Source: Zestomonas insulae
GTDB lineage: Bacteria > Pseudomonadota > Gammaproteobacteria > Pseudomonadales > Pseudomonadaceae
DNA: 64,000 nucleotides
Assembly: GCF_016901015.1 (NCBI RefSeq)
Contig: NZ_JAFEUP010000001.1
Coordinates: 558,001-622,000 of the forward strand
Reading direction: 5' to 3'
The position numbers and the translations under genes are program-made. Below, piece after piece: positions 31,701 to 40,402 of the stretch; within the stretch, counting starts at the first letter, position 1, and each line of letters starts with the position of its first letter. The notes below the pieces were generated by a model. That model ran no database searches and was not told where the DNA came from. It worked only from the letters and a program-made list of their open reading frames with translations.

Positions 31701-32490
31701 GGTGAACAAGGGCCAGCTCGACGGCGCGGTGGCGGACGCCAAGCAGTACACCGACAGCACCGTCACCACCCTCAACGGCGATGTGCAGAACATGGGCAAC
31801 CGCGTCACCAACGTCGAAGGTGACGTGGGCAAGCTCAAGACCGGCCAGGACGGCATGTTCCAAACCAGCGCGGTCGGCGCCAAGCCCGTGGCCAGCGGCA
31901 GCAATGCGGTGGCCGGTGGGGTCGGCGCGGTGGCTTCCGCGGCGAACAGCACGGCGATCGGCACCCACGCCAAGGCCTCGGCCGAACACGCCGTCGCCCT
32001 CGGCCACGGCGCCAGCGCAACGGCACAGAACTCGGTTGCACTCGGCGCCAACTCGGTCGCCGAGCGCGCCAACAGTGTCTCGGTCGGTGCGGCCGGCAAC
32101 GAGCGGCAGATCACCAATGTCGCCGCCGGCACCCAGGACACCGACGCGGTGAACCTCGCCCAACTGAACAAAAGCGTCGCCGATGTCGCCGCCGATGCCT
32201 ACGGCTACACCAACTCGGTGTTCAACACGCTGCGCCACGACATCAAGGAGCTCGACGACGAGCTGAGCGCCGGGATTGCCGGCGCCATGGCCATGGCCAG
32301 CCTGCCGCAACCGCATGTGCCGGGCGCGAGCATGACCTCAGTGGGGGTCGGCAACTTCCGCGGCCAATCCGCACTGGCGGTGGGCGCCTCGCACATCTCC
32401 GCCGACGGCAAATGGGTCACCAAGCTGCAAGGCACGGCCAGCGAGAAAGGTGAAACCGGCGTGTCGGTCGGCATCGGTTATCAGTGGTAA
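28744..32490 (+). CDS. Trimeric autotransporter adhesin (YadA-like, type Vc)
   Basis: This is a 1248-residue surface adhesin. The start MNKLYRVIWNQARRAWAVASE is the extended signal peptide (ESPR) typical of very large autotransporters; an in-frame extension upstream is rejected. The passenger is built from about 14-residue YadA head repeats (S.AIG..A.A pattern). At least five neck modules (NSVSVG...RQITNV.AGT..DAVN) interrupt it. A coiled stalk (GDVQNMGNRVTNVEGDVGKLK) lies near residue 1020. The C-terminal YadA anchor (about 1180-1248) ends in the aromatic residue W that the Bam complex recognises. A lipoprotein gene follows after 59 bases. Codon choice is less GC-biased at 29600-30150. Confidence 0.95.
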   Translation: MNKLYRVIWNQARRAWAVASEFARSAGKSGCATRGIAASVALTLAALSDPAAAIAAEAIDDEDKNEPAPTLLVVPPSPVLLQATLLGAGLNAYEAGGGAANGSGSVAIGSAARVDLASYDSIAIGRNAQVVDNSYKSIAIGADALVDGEQSSSSIAFGDRSHVGKNSWDSVAIGYGAEIADNADYGISLGTYARVLSNTSNGMALGQHALASHSNSVALGANSSTDRTNSVSVGSTWSKRQITNVAAGTTDSDAVTLGQLNALGSSAASALGSSYNSSTQSVAAPAYLLTNANGIGGTTGAATDVATGFSKVDSALGKLNNLGTKYFRVNSTWTGAVASGANALAAGYAAQASGSWSVAIGAQASAAGGDTVAVGTATDAQGQDSVVIGTGASTSTTAPNAVALGAGASATATDSVALGSGSVADRAQSVSVGGVGSERQITNVKAGSAGTDAVNLAQLNNLGSSTASALGSSYNSSTQSVAAPAYLLSNANTLAGTSGAANNVASGFTKVDSALGKLNTAGSKYFQAKSSGTGSVANGSDSLAVGPNAKAESKDSIAMGNGASTLIDTASQDKLGRNLALGNLAKSDREYAMAFGYKAHANGDSSIALGAETWARGYDSIALGTRAGTAADWSTALGADSSAKAVGSTATGYKAQAAATNSTALGREAQANHQGSVALGYGATTDRTNSVSVGKAGSERQITNVKAGTQSTDAVNLSQLNSVTAAATANAVQYDNAGKTSVTLQGASGTVLGNVADGEVSTTSKQAVNGRQLNATNQDLASLRSDALLWDSALGAYKASRNGNATKITGVARGDVSATSSDAVNGAQLFELGQDVDSIDGRVTTIETSIGSIASGGGIKYFHASSSKVDAVASGADSLAAGPAAQASGAQSTAVGNAAQASGSNALAMGNQASASGANSTAVGSQASASGSNSTAIGNQASATGNNAVALGDGSVADRDNSVSVGSAGNERQITNVAAGTAATDAVNKGQLDGAVADAKQYTDSTVTTLNGDVQNMGNRVTNVEGDVGKLKTGQDGMFQTSAVGAKPVASGSNAVAGGVGAVASAANSTAIGTHAKASAEHAVALGHGASATAQNSVALGANSVAERANSVSVGAAGNERQITNVAAGTQDTDAVNLAQLNKSVADVAADAYGYTNSVFNTLRHDIKELDDELSAGIAGAMAMASLPQPHVPGASMTSVGVGNFRGQSALAVGASHISADGKWVTKLQGTASEKGETGVSVGIGYQW
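29521..30317 (+). repeat. Two copies of a long module inside the trimeric adhesin
   Basis: Copies start at 29521 and 30118, 597 bases (199 residues) apart, each about 200 bases. Both encode a stalk segment beginning LGSS..SALGSSYNSSTQ and ending KVDSALGKLN, with few substitutions. The DNA is nearly identical over ASALGSSYNSSTQSVAAPAY, suggesting recent duplication or gene conversion. Confidence 0.85.
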
Positions 32491-32549
32491 AGCAGCCAGT
32501 CATGCAAGACTTTCAGACACGAGCGGCACCGCCGCTCCAGGCGGTATAG

Positions 32550-33386
32550 ATGAACAGCAAAACCCTCTCCATTGTCCTGCTCTGTGGCCTGCTGGCAGTG
32601 GCCGGCTGCCGCAGCGAGCAGCCCGGCGCCGCCGGCCTGCACGGCTGGATCGCCACCCCGGCGCTGCCGATCATTCAGGACGCGGTGTTCTCGCTGTCGC
32701 CGCTGTTCAATGGCCAGCGCAATACCGCGGTGATGGAGCAGGTGTGCCAGCTGGCCGCCGGCGAGATCAGCCAGCAGGACGTCAACACGCTGCTCGCCCA
32801 ACAGGGCGTCGATCCGGCCCAGCTGCCCCACTCCGGTGATCCGCTGGCCTTGCTGGTGAATGGTGACAAGGCGGCGCAGACCACTGCCTGCGCCGCGTTC
32901 CTCGCCACCGCGCCGCTGTTGCCGGTGGCGGTCGACAGCTTCCTCGCCAGCGTCGCCGCGCCGTCAGCAGCCGACCAGCCAGCCAGTGCGCCGCGCCTCG
33001 CCCAGGTGCTGCCGATCAAAATCGCCGAGGCGCGGGCCAATGCGGAGATCTTCGCGCAGATTGCCGTGGACCTGCAGCGCCGGCCGGGGCTGAGCGTTCA
33101 CGAGTATCGCCAGCAGGCCAGCCAGCTGTTCGCGCGCCTGGCGCCGACCTATCTGCAGCGAGTCAAACAGCAGATGCCGGGCAAGGCTGCGAACTACCGT
33201 CTGACCCGCCTGGATGCCGAAGGATTCGCCTTCACCGGCGCGCGGGAGGTGCGCTTCGAATACGGCGCCGATGGCCTGCTGCTGCATCAGCATGGGGTGC
33301 TCTGGTACGGCGCCGGCAAGCTGATGGGCACGGACTATCCACTGCAGGTGGCGCATTTTGCGGGTGAGCAGCCAGCGCAGCAGTGA
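32550..33386 (+). CDS. Predicted lipoprotein downstream of the trimeric adhesin
   Basis: This 278-residue protein has a lipobox LAVAGC with Cys20, then no membrane segment. Residue +2 is Arg, so outer-membrane sorting is expected. It is mostly helical and contains conserved-looking TYLQRVKQQMPG and EVRFEYGADGLLLHQHGVLWYG near the end. I do not recognise the family. It starts 59 bases after the adhesin stop with no terminator between them, so it is probably co-transcribed. By analogy with SadB (lipoprotein partner of SadA) and TpgA, it may assist adhesin assembly, but no sequence similarity to them is evident. Confidence 0.75.
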   Translation: MNSKTLSIVLLCGLLAVAGCRSEQPGAAGLHGWIATPALPIIQDAVFSLSPLFNGQRNTAVMEQVCQLAAGEISQQDVNTLLAQQGVDPAQLPHSGDPLALLVNGDKAAQTTACAAFLATAPLLPVAVDSFLASVAAPSAADQPASAPRLAQVLPIKIAEARANAEIFAQIAVDLQRRPGLSVHEYRQQASQLFARLAPTYLQRVKQQMPGKAANYRLTRLDAEGFAFTGAREVRFEYGADGLLLHQHGVLWYGAGKLMGTDYPLQVAHFAGEQPAQQ

Positions 33387-33409
33387 GCGTGATGCTTCGG
33401 CGCGGCGGC

Positions 33410-33645
33410 GCTGGATTCCCGCCTTCGCGGGAATGACGGGGTAAAGGGAAACACCGCGCGATCAGCATTGTCCGCAACAACGTGGCGCAGGTGCCGGTGT
33501 ACCACGACGTGCTGGTCGCCGTGCCGCTCCAGGCCAACACGCAGAGTGCAGCATCGCCGTCAGCTCCGCTTGGGATCGACGCGCCGGCACCACCCTGAGC
33601 TCTGCATGGGATCACCGTCATCCCCGCGCAGGCGGGGATCCAATC
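33410..33645. repeat. MITE-like element with inverted REP-type ends
   Basis: GGATTCCCGCCTTCGCGGGA at 33413 and its inverted, slightly diverged counterpart (TCCCCGCGCAGGCGGGGATC, 33621-33640) bound about 170 bases. These ends are the common bacterial palindrome whose chance translation reads HSREGGNP/PACAGMT. Inside, an open frame without start codon (33452-33598, ending PLGIDAPAPP) may be a gene remnant; I could not assign it. The rest of the 281-base gap to selU is featureless. Confidence 0.65.
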
Positions 33646-33667
33646 GACCCGCAGCGCCCACACAAGC

Positions 33668-34768
33668 TCAGCGCAACGCGCGCTCGCGCAGGTACGCCAG
33701 CACCTCGGCCTGGGTCCCACTGAACTCGATGCGCTCGGCCTTGGCGTCGCGCTGGAAGGCGTACATCGGGTCGTAGTATTCGCCGAGCAATCCGGCGATC
33801 CACGCACGGTGCAGTTCAATTGCCCCGCTGCGCTGCTGCTCATCGAGCGCCTGTTGCAGCAGCGCAGCGAGGCGCTGGTAGCGTTCGCCGCCAAGGCGTT
33901 TGACGATATTCGCCAGGCTCTGCCGCATGCGCTCGGCGAACAGCGCAAAACCCGGTTCATCGCCATGCACGGCGACGAACTCGGCGCACAGGCCCACCAC
34001 GTAATCACGCAGGATGCGCTCGACGCGCCCGTCGAAACTGTCCTCCAGCCACACCAGGGGAAACTCGCGCATGCCCTGGAACAGCGGCAGCGGCAGCGCG
34101 CAGCTGCCGATCATGCGCCCTTCATCCTCGACCACGAAGCGCTCGCGCCCCGCCGCGCGCTGCTTGAGCAGGTCGATGGCCAGGCGATTCTCGAAGTCGA
34201 TCTGCCCCGGCTGGCCGCTGGCGCGCTTACCGAAACTAGAGCCGCGGTGGTTGGCCAAACCCTCGAGGTCCAGGCTGTTGGCGAGCTGGTGCAGCACGTC
34301 GGTCTTGCCGGTACCGGTCAGCCCGCCGAGCAGGACGAAGTCGCACTGCGCCACGGCCTGTTCGGTGCTGTGCAGGAGAAATCCGCGCATCGCCTTGTAG
34401 CCGCCGGTCACCCGCGGATAGTCGATGCCTCGCTCGTCGCGCAGCCACTGCTGGACGATCTGCGAGCGCAGGCCACCGCGAAAGCAGTACAGGTAGCCGT
34501 CCGGATGCGCCGTGGCGAAGGCCGCCCAGGCGTCCAGGCGCGCTGCCTTGGTCGCGCCGCAGACCAGTTGGTGGCCGAGTTCGATGGCTGCCTGCTGACC
34601 GTGATTCTTGAAACAGGTGCCGACCCGCTGGCGTTCCGCGTCGTTCATCAGCGGCAGGTTGCTGGCGCTGGGAAAGGCCCCCTTGTGAAACTCCACCGGT
34701 GCGCGGGCATCCATCATCGGCAGGTCGCCGAGGAAGATGGCGCGGTAGTCGGCGGTGTCAGTGCGCAT
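33668..34768 (-). CDS. selU: tRNA 2-selenouridine synthase (MnmH/SelU)
   Basis: This 366-residue enzyme replaces sulfur by selenium in the wobble 2-thiouridine of tRNAs, using selenophosphate from SelD. The N-terminal rhodanese domain has its catalytic Cys in [11 protein letters not shown]; the C-terminal half has a P-loop in [11 protein letters not shown]. The start [20 protein letters not shown] at 34768 overlaps the selD stop by ATGA, so translation is coupled. Gene length is normal. Confidence 0.96.
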   Translation of the reverse strand: MRTDTADYRAIFLGDLPMMDARAPVEFHKGAFPSASNLPLMNDAERQRVGTCFKNHGQQAAIELGHQLVCGATKAARLDAWAAFATAHPDGYLYCFRGGLRSQIVQQWLRDERGIDYPRVTGGYKAMRGFLLHSTEQAVAQCDFVLLGGLTGTGKTDVLHQLANSLDLEGLANHRGSSFGKRASGQPGQIDFENRLAIDLLKQRAAGRERFVVEDEGRMIGSCALPLPLFQGMREFPLVWLEDSFDGRVERILRDYVVGLCAEFVAVHGDEPGFALFAERMRQSLANIVKRLGGERYQRLAALLQQALDEQQRSGAIELHRAWIAGLLGEYYDPMYAFQRDAKAERIEFSGTQAEVLAYLRERALR

Positions 34769-35802
34769 CAGACCACCTCGACCGCGTAACGCTGGCGCTC
34801 GACCAACTCGCCGATCGGCTGCAGCGCCAGGCCCAGCTCGGTCGCCACGCCAAGAAACTCCGCCTCGCCCGCCGCCGTCACCGCCACCAGCAGCCCGCCG
34901 CTGGTCTGCGGGTCGCAGAGCAGCAGCTTGTGCGCCTCGTCGAGCGGCGCCAGCTTGTCGCCGTAGCTGTCGAAATTGCGGTGCGTGCCGCCCGGCACGC
35001 AACCGGCGGCCAGGTAATGCTCGACGCCGGGCAGCCGCGGCACGCGCGCGTACTGCAGGCGCGCGGTGAGGCCGCTGCCGTCGGCCATCTCGATCAGGTG
35101 GCCGAGCAGGCCGAAGCCGGTGACATCGGTCATCGCACTGACCCCGGCGAGCCGGCCGAAGCGCGTGCCCGGCGTGTTCAGCGTGCACATCCAGTCGCGC
35201 GCCAGGCCGACGTCCTCCGGACGCAGCTTGGCCTGCTTCTCGGCGGTGGTGAGGATGCCGATGCCGAGCGGCTTGGTCAGGTACAGCCGGTCGCCGAGTC
35301 GTGCGGTGTCGTTGCGCTTCAGGTGGACCTTGTCGACCACCCCGGTGACTGCCAGGCCGAAGATCGGCTCGGGCGCGTCGATCGAATGCCCGCCGGCCAG
35401 CGGGATGCCCGCCGCCTCGCAGGCCGCGCGACCGCCGGCGACCACCTCGCGGGCCACCTCCGGGGCCAGCACGTTGACCGGCCAGCCGAGGATGGCGATG
35501 GCCAGCAGCGGCTGGCCGCCCATGGCGTAGATGTCGCTGATCGCGTTGGTGGCAGCGATGCGGCCGAAGTCGAACGGGTCGTCGACGATGGGCATGAAGA
35601 AGTCGGTGGTCGATACCACGCCGCGCGCCTCGTCCAGCGCGTAGACCGCCGCATCGTCACGCGACGCGTTGCCGACCCAGAGCCGCGGGTCGAGGCTCTG
35701 CGCGCCGCTGCCGGCGAGGATCACGTCGAGCACCTTGGGGGAAATCTTGCAGCCGCAACCGGCGCCATGGCTGTACTGGGTCAGGCGAATCGGTTCGCTC
35801 AT
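34768..35802 (-). CDS. selD: Selenide, water dikinase (selenophosphate synthetase)
   Basis: This 344-residue PurM-fold kinase makes selenophosphate from selenide and ATP. The active-site loop [12 protein letters not shown] carries a Cys and a Lys as in E. coli SelD, with no selenocysteine. [18 protein letters not shown] and [12 protein letters not shown] are family motifs. The start [13 protein letters not shown] at 35802 is chosen over an upstream in-frame ATG because it gives the usual N-terminus. No selA, selB or selenoprotein gene is seen here, so the visible use of selenophosphate is tRNA modification by SelU. Confidence 0.96.
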   Translation of the reverse strand: MSEPIRLTQYSHGAGCGCKISPKVLDVILAGSGAQSLDPRLWVGNASRDDAAVYALDEARGVVSTTDFFMPIVDDPFDFGRIAATNAISDIYAMGGQPLLAIAILGWPVNVLAPEVAREVVAGGRAACEAAGIPLAGGHSIDAPEPIFGLAVTGVVDKVHLKRNDTARLGDRLYLTKPLGIGILTTAEKQAKLRPEDVGLARDWMCTLNTPGTRFGRLAGVSAMTDVTGFGLLGHLIEMADGSGLTARLQYARVPRLPGVEHYLAAGCVPGGTHRNFDSYGDKLAPLDEAHKLLLCDPQTSGGLLVAVTAAGEAEFLGVATELGLALQPIGELVERQRYAVEVV

Positions 35803-35935
35803 CGGAAGGCACCTCGTGGCCGGGAACTGACTGCGAAGTCTAGTTAACGCCAATTCGCACGCCGGCGTCGCGCAGGCGAAAAAACTGCTTCCTATACTCA
35901 GCGTGCCTGATAACCGAATGGACGGAGACTCCATC

Positions 35936-36787
35936 ATGCTCAAACGTGCCCTGGCGCTTGCTGCCGGCCTTGCATTGACCGCTTCCGCCGTACTCGCTCA
36001 TGCCGCCGACGTGCTCAAGGTTTCCGCCATTCCCGACGAAGCACCCACCGAGTTGCTGCGCAAGTTCAAACCGCTCGGCGAATACCTCGAGAAACAGTTG
36101 GGCATGCAGGTCCAGTTCATTCCGGTGGCCGACTACCCGGCGGTGGTCGAAGCGCTGGCCACCGACCGCCTCGACCTGGCCTGGCTGGGCGGCTTCACCT
36201 TCGTCCAGGTACGCATGAAAACCGGCAACGCGATTCCGCTGGTGCAGCGCGAGCAGGACGAGAAGTTCACCAGCAAGTTCATCAGCGCCGATCCCAACAT
36301 CAAGAGCCTGCAGGACCTGAAGGGCAAGAGCTTCGCCTTCGGTTCGATCTCCTCGACCTCGGGCAGCCTGATGCCGCGCTACTTCATGACCAAGGACGGC
36401 ATCGTCCCGGAGAAATTCTTCAGCCGCGTGGCCTACTCCGGCGCGCACGACGCCACGGTGGCCTGGGTGCAGGCCGGCAAGGTCGACGGCGGGGTGCTGA
36501 ATGCCGCGGTGTGGCAGAAGCTGGTCGACGCCAAGAAGGTCGACACCAGCAAGGTTCACGTATTCGCGACCACGCCGACCTACTACGACTACAACTGGAC
36601 GGTGCGCGGCACCCTGGACCCAGCGCTCACGGCGAAGATCAAGAAGGCCTTCCTCGACCTCGACCCGGCCAATCCAGAGCACAAGGCGATCCTCGACCTG
36701 CAGACGGCCAGCCGCTTCATCGAAACCAAGCCGGAAAACTACCAGGGCACCGAACAGGCAGCGCGTGAAGCCGGCCTGTTGAAATGA
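35936..36787 (+). CDS. Putative selenate ABC transporter substrate-binding protein
   Basis: This 283-residue periplasmic protein of the PhnD-like fold has a signal peptide ([23 protein letters not shown], cut near residue 23). The ligand-site-type segments are [28 protein letters not shown] and [20 protein letters not shown], all PhnD-like. Family relatives next to selD are annotated as putative selenate binders, and the divergent selD-selU pair here supports this. Phosphonate or phosphite as ligand remains possible on sequence alone. Overlaps the next gene by four bases. Confidence 0.82.
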   Translation: MLKRALALAAGLALTASAVLAHAADVLKVSAIPDEAPTELLRKFKPLGEYLEKQLGMQVQFIPVADYPAVVEALATDRLDLAWLGGFTFVQVRMKTGNAIPLVQREQDEKFTSKFISADPNIKSLQDLKGKSFAFGSISSTSGSLMPRYFMTKDGIVPEKFFSRVAYSGAHDATVAWVQAGKVDGGVLNAAVWQKLVDAKKVDTSKVHVFATTPTYYDYNWTVRGTLDPALTAKIKKAFLDLDPANPEHKAILDLQTASRFIETKPENYQGTEQAAREAGLLK

Positions 36788-37578
36788 CCCTGCGCCTGAG
36801 CCAGGCCAGCCTGCGCCACGCCAATGGCACCAGCGCCCTGCACGATGTCGATCTACGCATCGAGCAGGGCGAACGGGTGGCGATCATCGGCCCGTCCGGC
36901 GCCGGCAAATCCAGCCTGCTCAACCTCCTCGCCACCGGCCTGCGGCCCACCACCGGCAGCGTCGAAGTGCTCGACGCGCAGCCGTGGCGACTGTCCAGCC
37001 GCCAGCGCCAGCGCCTGCGCGCGCGCATCGGCCTGATCCACCAGGCACCGCCGCTGCCGGCGCGCCAGCGCGTGGTCACCGCGGTGCTGGCCGGACGCAT
37101 CGGTGAATGGAACCTGGCCACGGCGTTGCTCAACCTGCTGCATCCGCTGGATATCGCCGGCGCCGAGCAGGCGCTGCACAAGCTCGACCTCGGCGACAAA
37201 CTCTTCGCCCAGTGCCATGAACTGTCCGGCGGCCAGTTGCAGCGGGTCGGCATCGCCCGCGTGCTGTACCAGGCGCCGCACCTGCTACTGGCCGATGAAC
37301 CAGTCTCGGCGATGGACCCGGTGCTCGCCGAGCACACCCTGTCAGTGCTCTGCCGGCATGCTGCCGAGCAACGCATCACCCTGCTCGCCAGCCTGCATGC
37401 GGTGGAACTGGCGCTGGCGCACTTCCCGCGCATCATCGGCCTGCGCGACGGACGCATCGTCTTCGACCGTGCGCCTGCCGAGATCAGCCCGACGCTGCTC
37501 GACGCGCTGTACGCCAACGAGCAACTGATCTCTCCGCCGCTGCCGGCACCCGTGGCGGTGCAGCTGCCGCGATGCTGA
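36784..37578 (+). CDS. Putative selenate ABC transporter ATP-binding protein
   Basis: This 264-residue ATPase of the PhnC type powers the importer. Walker A is GPSGAGKSS, the signature is LSGGQLQRVGIARVL, and Walker B is LLLADEPVSAMDP. The switch-His residue is in LLASLHAVELAL. It overlaps both neighbours by a few bases (ATGA upstream, seven bases downstream), showing translational coupling through the four genes. Confidence 0.88.
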   Translation: MTLRLSQASLRHANGTSALHDVDLRIEQGERVAIIGPSGAGKSSLLNLLATGLRPTTGSVEVLDAQPWRLSSRQRQRLRARIGLIHQAPPLPARQRVVTAVLAGRIGEWNLATALLNLLHPLDIAGAEQALHKLDLGDKLFAQCHELSGGQLQRVGIARVLYQAPHLLLADEPVSAMDPVLAEHTLSVLCRHAAEQRITLLASLHAVELALAHFPRIIGLRDGRIVFDRAPAEISPTLLDALYANEQLISPPLPAPVAVQLPRC

Positions 37579-38399
37579 GTGGCGCCAGGCGCGATCCGGC
37601 GGCGCTGTCGCGCCTGCTGCTGACCCTGGTGGCGCTGGCCCTGCTGTGGCCGGGCATCCACCTCAGCGAACTGGACCTCGGCGTGCTGTTCGACGGGCAG
37701 AACGCGGCGACCATGCGCAGCTTCCTCGACGGCTTCTGGCCACCGGCGCACGACCACGAGTTCCTCGCCCTGCTGGCGGACGCCACCCTGCAGACCCTGG
37801 CCATCGCCACCGCCGGCATGGCCCTTGCCCTGCTCCTGGCGCTGCCCGCCGCGTTGTTGGTGAGCCGCGCGCTGTCGCTGTCGGCGCTGCCGCGAGGCGG
37901 CCTGCCGGTGTGGTGGGCGCGCTTGTTGCGCTGGCCGGTGCGCGCCCTGCTGATCTTCCTGCGCAGCGTGCCGGAGATCGTCTGGGCGCTGCTGTTCGTC
38001 CGCGCCGTCGGCCTCGGCCCGACTGCCGGGGTGTTGGCCATCGCCATCACCTACAGCGGCATGCTCGGCAAGGTCTACGCGGAAATCTTCGAATCGGTCG
38101 ACCAGCGCCCGGCCCACGCGCTGATGCTCGCCGGCGCGGGGCGGCTCGGCGCGTTCGGCTACGGCATCCTGCCCAACGCCGCGGCGGAGCTGCTGTCGTA
38201 CACCGTGTACCGCTGGGAATGCGCGATCCGCGCCTCGGTGGTGATGGGCTTCGTTGGCGCCGGCGGGCTGGGCCAGCAGATCGACCTGTCGATCCGCATG
38301 TTCGCCGGCGGCGAGGTGGTCAGCATCCTGCTGACCTTCCTGGCCCTGGTGCTGCTCGCCGACCAGCTCAGCCGCCTACTGCGGGCGCGACTGCGATGA
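37572..38399 (+). CDS. Putative selenate ABC transporter permease, first subunit
   Basis: This 275-residue PhnE-type inner-membrane permease has multiple hydrophobic segments and the coupling loop YAEIFESVDQRPAHALMLAG near the middle. It pairs with the similar but distinct permease that follows (ATGA overlap). The start at 37572 overlaps the ATPase by seven bases; MLSGARRDPAALSRLLLTLV is a plausible N-terminus. Confidence 0.87.
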   Translation: MLSGARRDPAALSRLLLTLVALALLWPGIHLSELDLGVLFDGQNAATMRSFLDGFWPPAHDHEFLALLADATLQTLAIATAGMALALLLALPAALLVSRALSLSALPRGGLPVWWARLLRWPVRALLIFLRSVPEIVWALLFVRAVGLGPTAGVLAIAITYSGMLGKVYAEIFESVDQRPAHALMLAGAGRLGAFGYGILPNAAAELLSYTVYRWECAIRASVVMGFVGAGGLGQQIDLSIRMFAGGEVVSILLTFLALVLLADQLSRLLRARLR

Positions 38400-39163
38400 A
38401 GCGCCTGGTCGATCTGCTGCTGGTGCTGGCCTGCGTGGCTGCGGTACTGGCCTCGTTCGCCTACCTGGCGATCGACCTGCCCGGCGTGTTCAGCCACGAC
38501 AGCCTGACGCAGATGAGCACCTACGCGGTGCGCTTCCTCCACCCCGACCTCAGCGCCGAGCACCTGCAGGCGATCCTGCGCGGCGCGCTAGAGACCCTGG
38601 CGATGTCGGCGCTCGGCACGCTGCTCGCGGCGCTGCTCGGCCTGCTGCTCGCCCTGCCGGCCGCCGCGCGCTTCGGTGCGCTCGCCCAGGCTGCGGCGCG
38701 GCTGCTGCTCAATGCGCTGCGGGCGATTCCCGAACTGGTCTGGGCGGCGCTGATGGTGCTCGCCGCCGGCCTCGGCCCGAATGCCGGCACCCTGGCGCTG
38801 GCGCTGCACACCGCCGGCGTGCTCGGCCGGCTGTTCGCCGAGGCGCTGGAGAACACCCCGCGCGAGCCAGCCGAGGCGATCCGCCTGGGCGGCGGCGGGC
38901 AGATCGCCGCGTTCGTCTACGGCAGCCTGCCGAACCTGTGGCCGCAACTGCTCGCCTACAGCCTGTACCGCTGGGAGAACAACATCCGCATGGCCGCCGT
39001 GCTCGGCTTCGTCGGCGCCGGCGGCCTCGGGCAGATGCTCTACGTCAGCCTCAGCCTGTTCCAGGAAGCCCAGGCCAGCACGGTGATCCTCGCCATGCTG
39101 GTGCTGGTGTTCGGCGTCGATGCGTTGAGCAACTGGGTGCGCCAGCGCTGGGTGCGGATGTAA
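38396..39163 (+). CDS. Putative selenate ABC transporter permease, second subunit
   Basis: This 255-residue PhnE-type permease has the coupling loop FAEALENTPREPAEAIRLGG and a strongly conserved YRWENNIRMAAVLGFVGAGGLGQ near the C-terminus, shared with the first permease (YRWECAIRASVVMGFVGAGG), so the pair arose by duplication. Ends the operon, followed by a REPIN. Confidence 0.87.
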   Translation: MKRLVDLLLVLACVAAVLASFAYLAIDLPGVFSHDSLTQMSTYAVRFLHPDLSAEHLQAILRGALETLAMSALGTLLAALLGLLLALPAAARFGALAQAAARLLLNALRAIPELVWAALMVLAAGLGPNAGTLALALHTAGVLGRLFAEALENTPREPAEAIRLGGGGQIAAFVYGSLPNLWPQLLAYSLYRWENNIRMAAVLGFVGAGGLGQMLYVSLSLFQEAQASTVILAMLVLVFGVDALSNWVRQRWVRM

Positions 39164-39210
39164 GGCGGTGCCGCGCGCTTGATGGGTTGCGCTGCGCTCG
39201 ACAAGCTTTT

Positions 39211-39276
39211 GTAGGAGCGAATTCATTCGCGATTGGCCGGCCACTCACTCGTTATCGCGAATGAATTCGCTCCTAC
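39211..39276. repeat. REPIN between the selenate operon and the BNR gene
   Basis: GTAGGAGCGAATTCATTCGC at 39211 and its inverted copy ending at 39276 (GCGAATGAATTCGCTCCTAC) form an almost perfect inverted pair around 20 bases. Same REP family as at 27464-27541. It lies between convergent gene ends, the usual location. Confidence 0.9.
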
Positions 39277-39281
39277 CGTCA

Positions 39282-40391
39282 TCAGCCGAAGCGCACGCAA
39301 TAGATCGGCGGCAAGCGCGCCGACACGCACTGCCAGCGCTCGCCGCCATCCTCGGACAACCACAGGCCACCGGTGGTCGAGCCCATCACCAGGCGCTCGC
39401 CGCTGGCATCGATGTCCAGGCCGTGGCGGTAGATCAGGTCGAAGCTCGGGGTGGCCGGCAATCCCTCGGTGAGCGCCTCGAAGCTCTGCCCGCCGTCGCG
39501 GGTGCGGTTGACCAGCAGGCGCGCGTCGACCGGCACGCGGCACTCGTCCTTGATCGCTGGCACGAACCAGGCGGTGTCCGGCAGGCGCGGATGCACCGCC
39601 ACGGCGAAGCCGAAGCTGGACGGCTGCGCGCTGACGGCCTGCCAGCGCTCGCCACCATCGCTGGAGCGGAAGATGCCGTTGTGGTGCTGCACCCACATGG
39701 AGGCAGGCTGCGCCGGGCACTGCACCAGCCGGTGCGGGTCCTGGATGGCGCCTTCTTCACGCCGCTCCGGCGGCATGTACTCGGCGTACATGCCTTGCGT
39801 GGTGCAGCGCCAACTGCCGCCACCGTCGGCGCTCTGCCATACCCCGCCACAGGAGATGGCCACGCTCAGGTGCCGACTGTCGCGCGGATCGACGCAGATC
39901 GAATGGATGCCCGGGTAGTCGTAACCGCCGCCGAGCCACTGCTCGCGCGCCGGCTCGTCCCACAGCGGCCGGTTGAGCGCCCAGCTGTCGCCGGCGTCGC
40001 TGGAGCGGAACAGCCCGCCGGGAATGGTGCCCGCCCACAGCACGCCCGGCTCGTCGACGCCGCCGGCCTCCAGCGACCAGATCTGCTGCACGCTCCAAGG
40101 TGCGGGCGCCGGCTGACCCTCAGTTGCCGCGGGCAGCGGCTCCGGTTGCGGCGGATAGACCGGCACTCCACAGGCCTGCCAGTCGGCCTGGCCGAGCGCG
40201 CGGCGCCACAGCTTGACGCCGAAGTGGCCGAGGTTGAGCGCGGCGTACAGGGTCCAGTCGCGGGGATCGACCAGCACCATGCTCACCGGCTCGCCGAGGA
40301 AATGGGTCTGCGCCAGCTCCCACTGCCCTGCCGCACTGCGCTGCAGGATGAACAGCCCCTTGCGTGTCGCCACCAGCACTCGATCGTTCAT
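39282..40391 (-). CDS. BNR/Asp-box beta-propeller protein (sialidase-like)
   Basis: This 369-residue protein has at least five Asp-box repeats (S-x-D-x-G-x-x-W/F): SSDAGDSW, SADGGGSW, SSDGGERW, TRDGGQSF and SEDGGERW. This predicts a six- or seven-bladed propeller as in sialidases and the photosystem II factor HCF136. No signal peptide is seen, so it is probably cytosolic, and the catalytic residues of true sialidases are not evident. It is followed on the same strand by nothing and preceded (11 bases) by a MoaD/ThiS-like gene; the two form an operon. Function unknown. Confidence 0.8.
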   Translation of the reverse strand: MNDRVLVATRKGLFILQRSAAGQWELAQTHFLGEPVSMVLVDPRDWTLYAALNLGHFGVKLWRRALGQADWQACGVPVYPPQPEPLPAATEGQPAPAPWSVQQIWSLEAGGVDEPGVLWAGTIPGGLFRSSDAGDSWALNRPLWDEPAREQWLGGGYDYPGIHSICVDPRDSRHLSVAISCGGVWQSADGGGSWRCTTQGMYAEYMPPERREEGAIQDPHRLVQCPAQPASMWVQHHNGIFRSSDGGERWQAVSAQPSSFGFAVAVHPRLPDTAWFVPAIKDECRVPVDARLLVNRTRDGGQSFEALTEGLPATPSFDLIYRHGLDIDASGERLVMGSTTGGLWLSEDGGERWQCVSARLPPIYCVRFG

Positions 40392-40402
40392 CGGCAGGTT
40401 GC

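Noticed and set aside
33452..33598. Short frame ending PLGIDAPAPP between REP-type ends
   Set aside because: No start codon or ribosome-binding site, preceded by an in-frame stop. At best a gene remnant, so kept only as a note inside the repeat.
28744..33645. Recently acquired genomic island carrying the trimeric adhesin
   Set aside because: No integrase, tRNA target duplication or direct repeats; only local codon shifts inside the adhesin and a MITE-like element, which is not enough.
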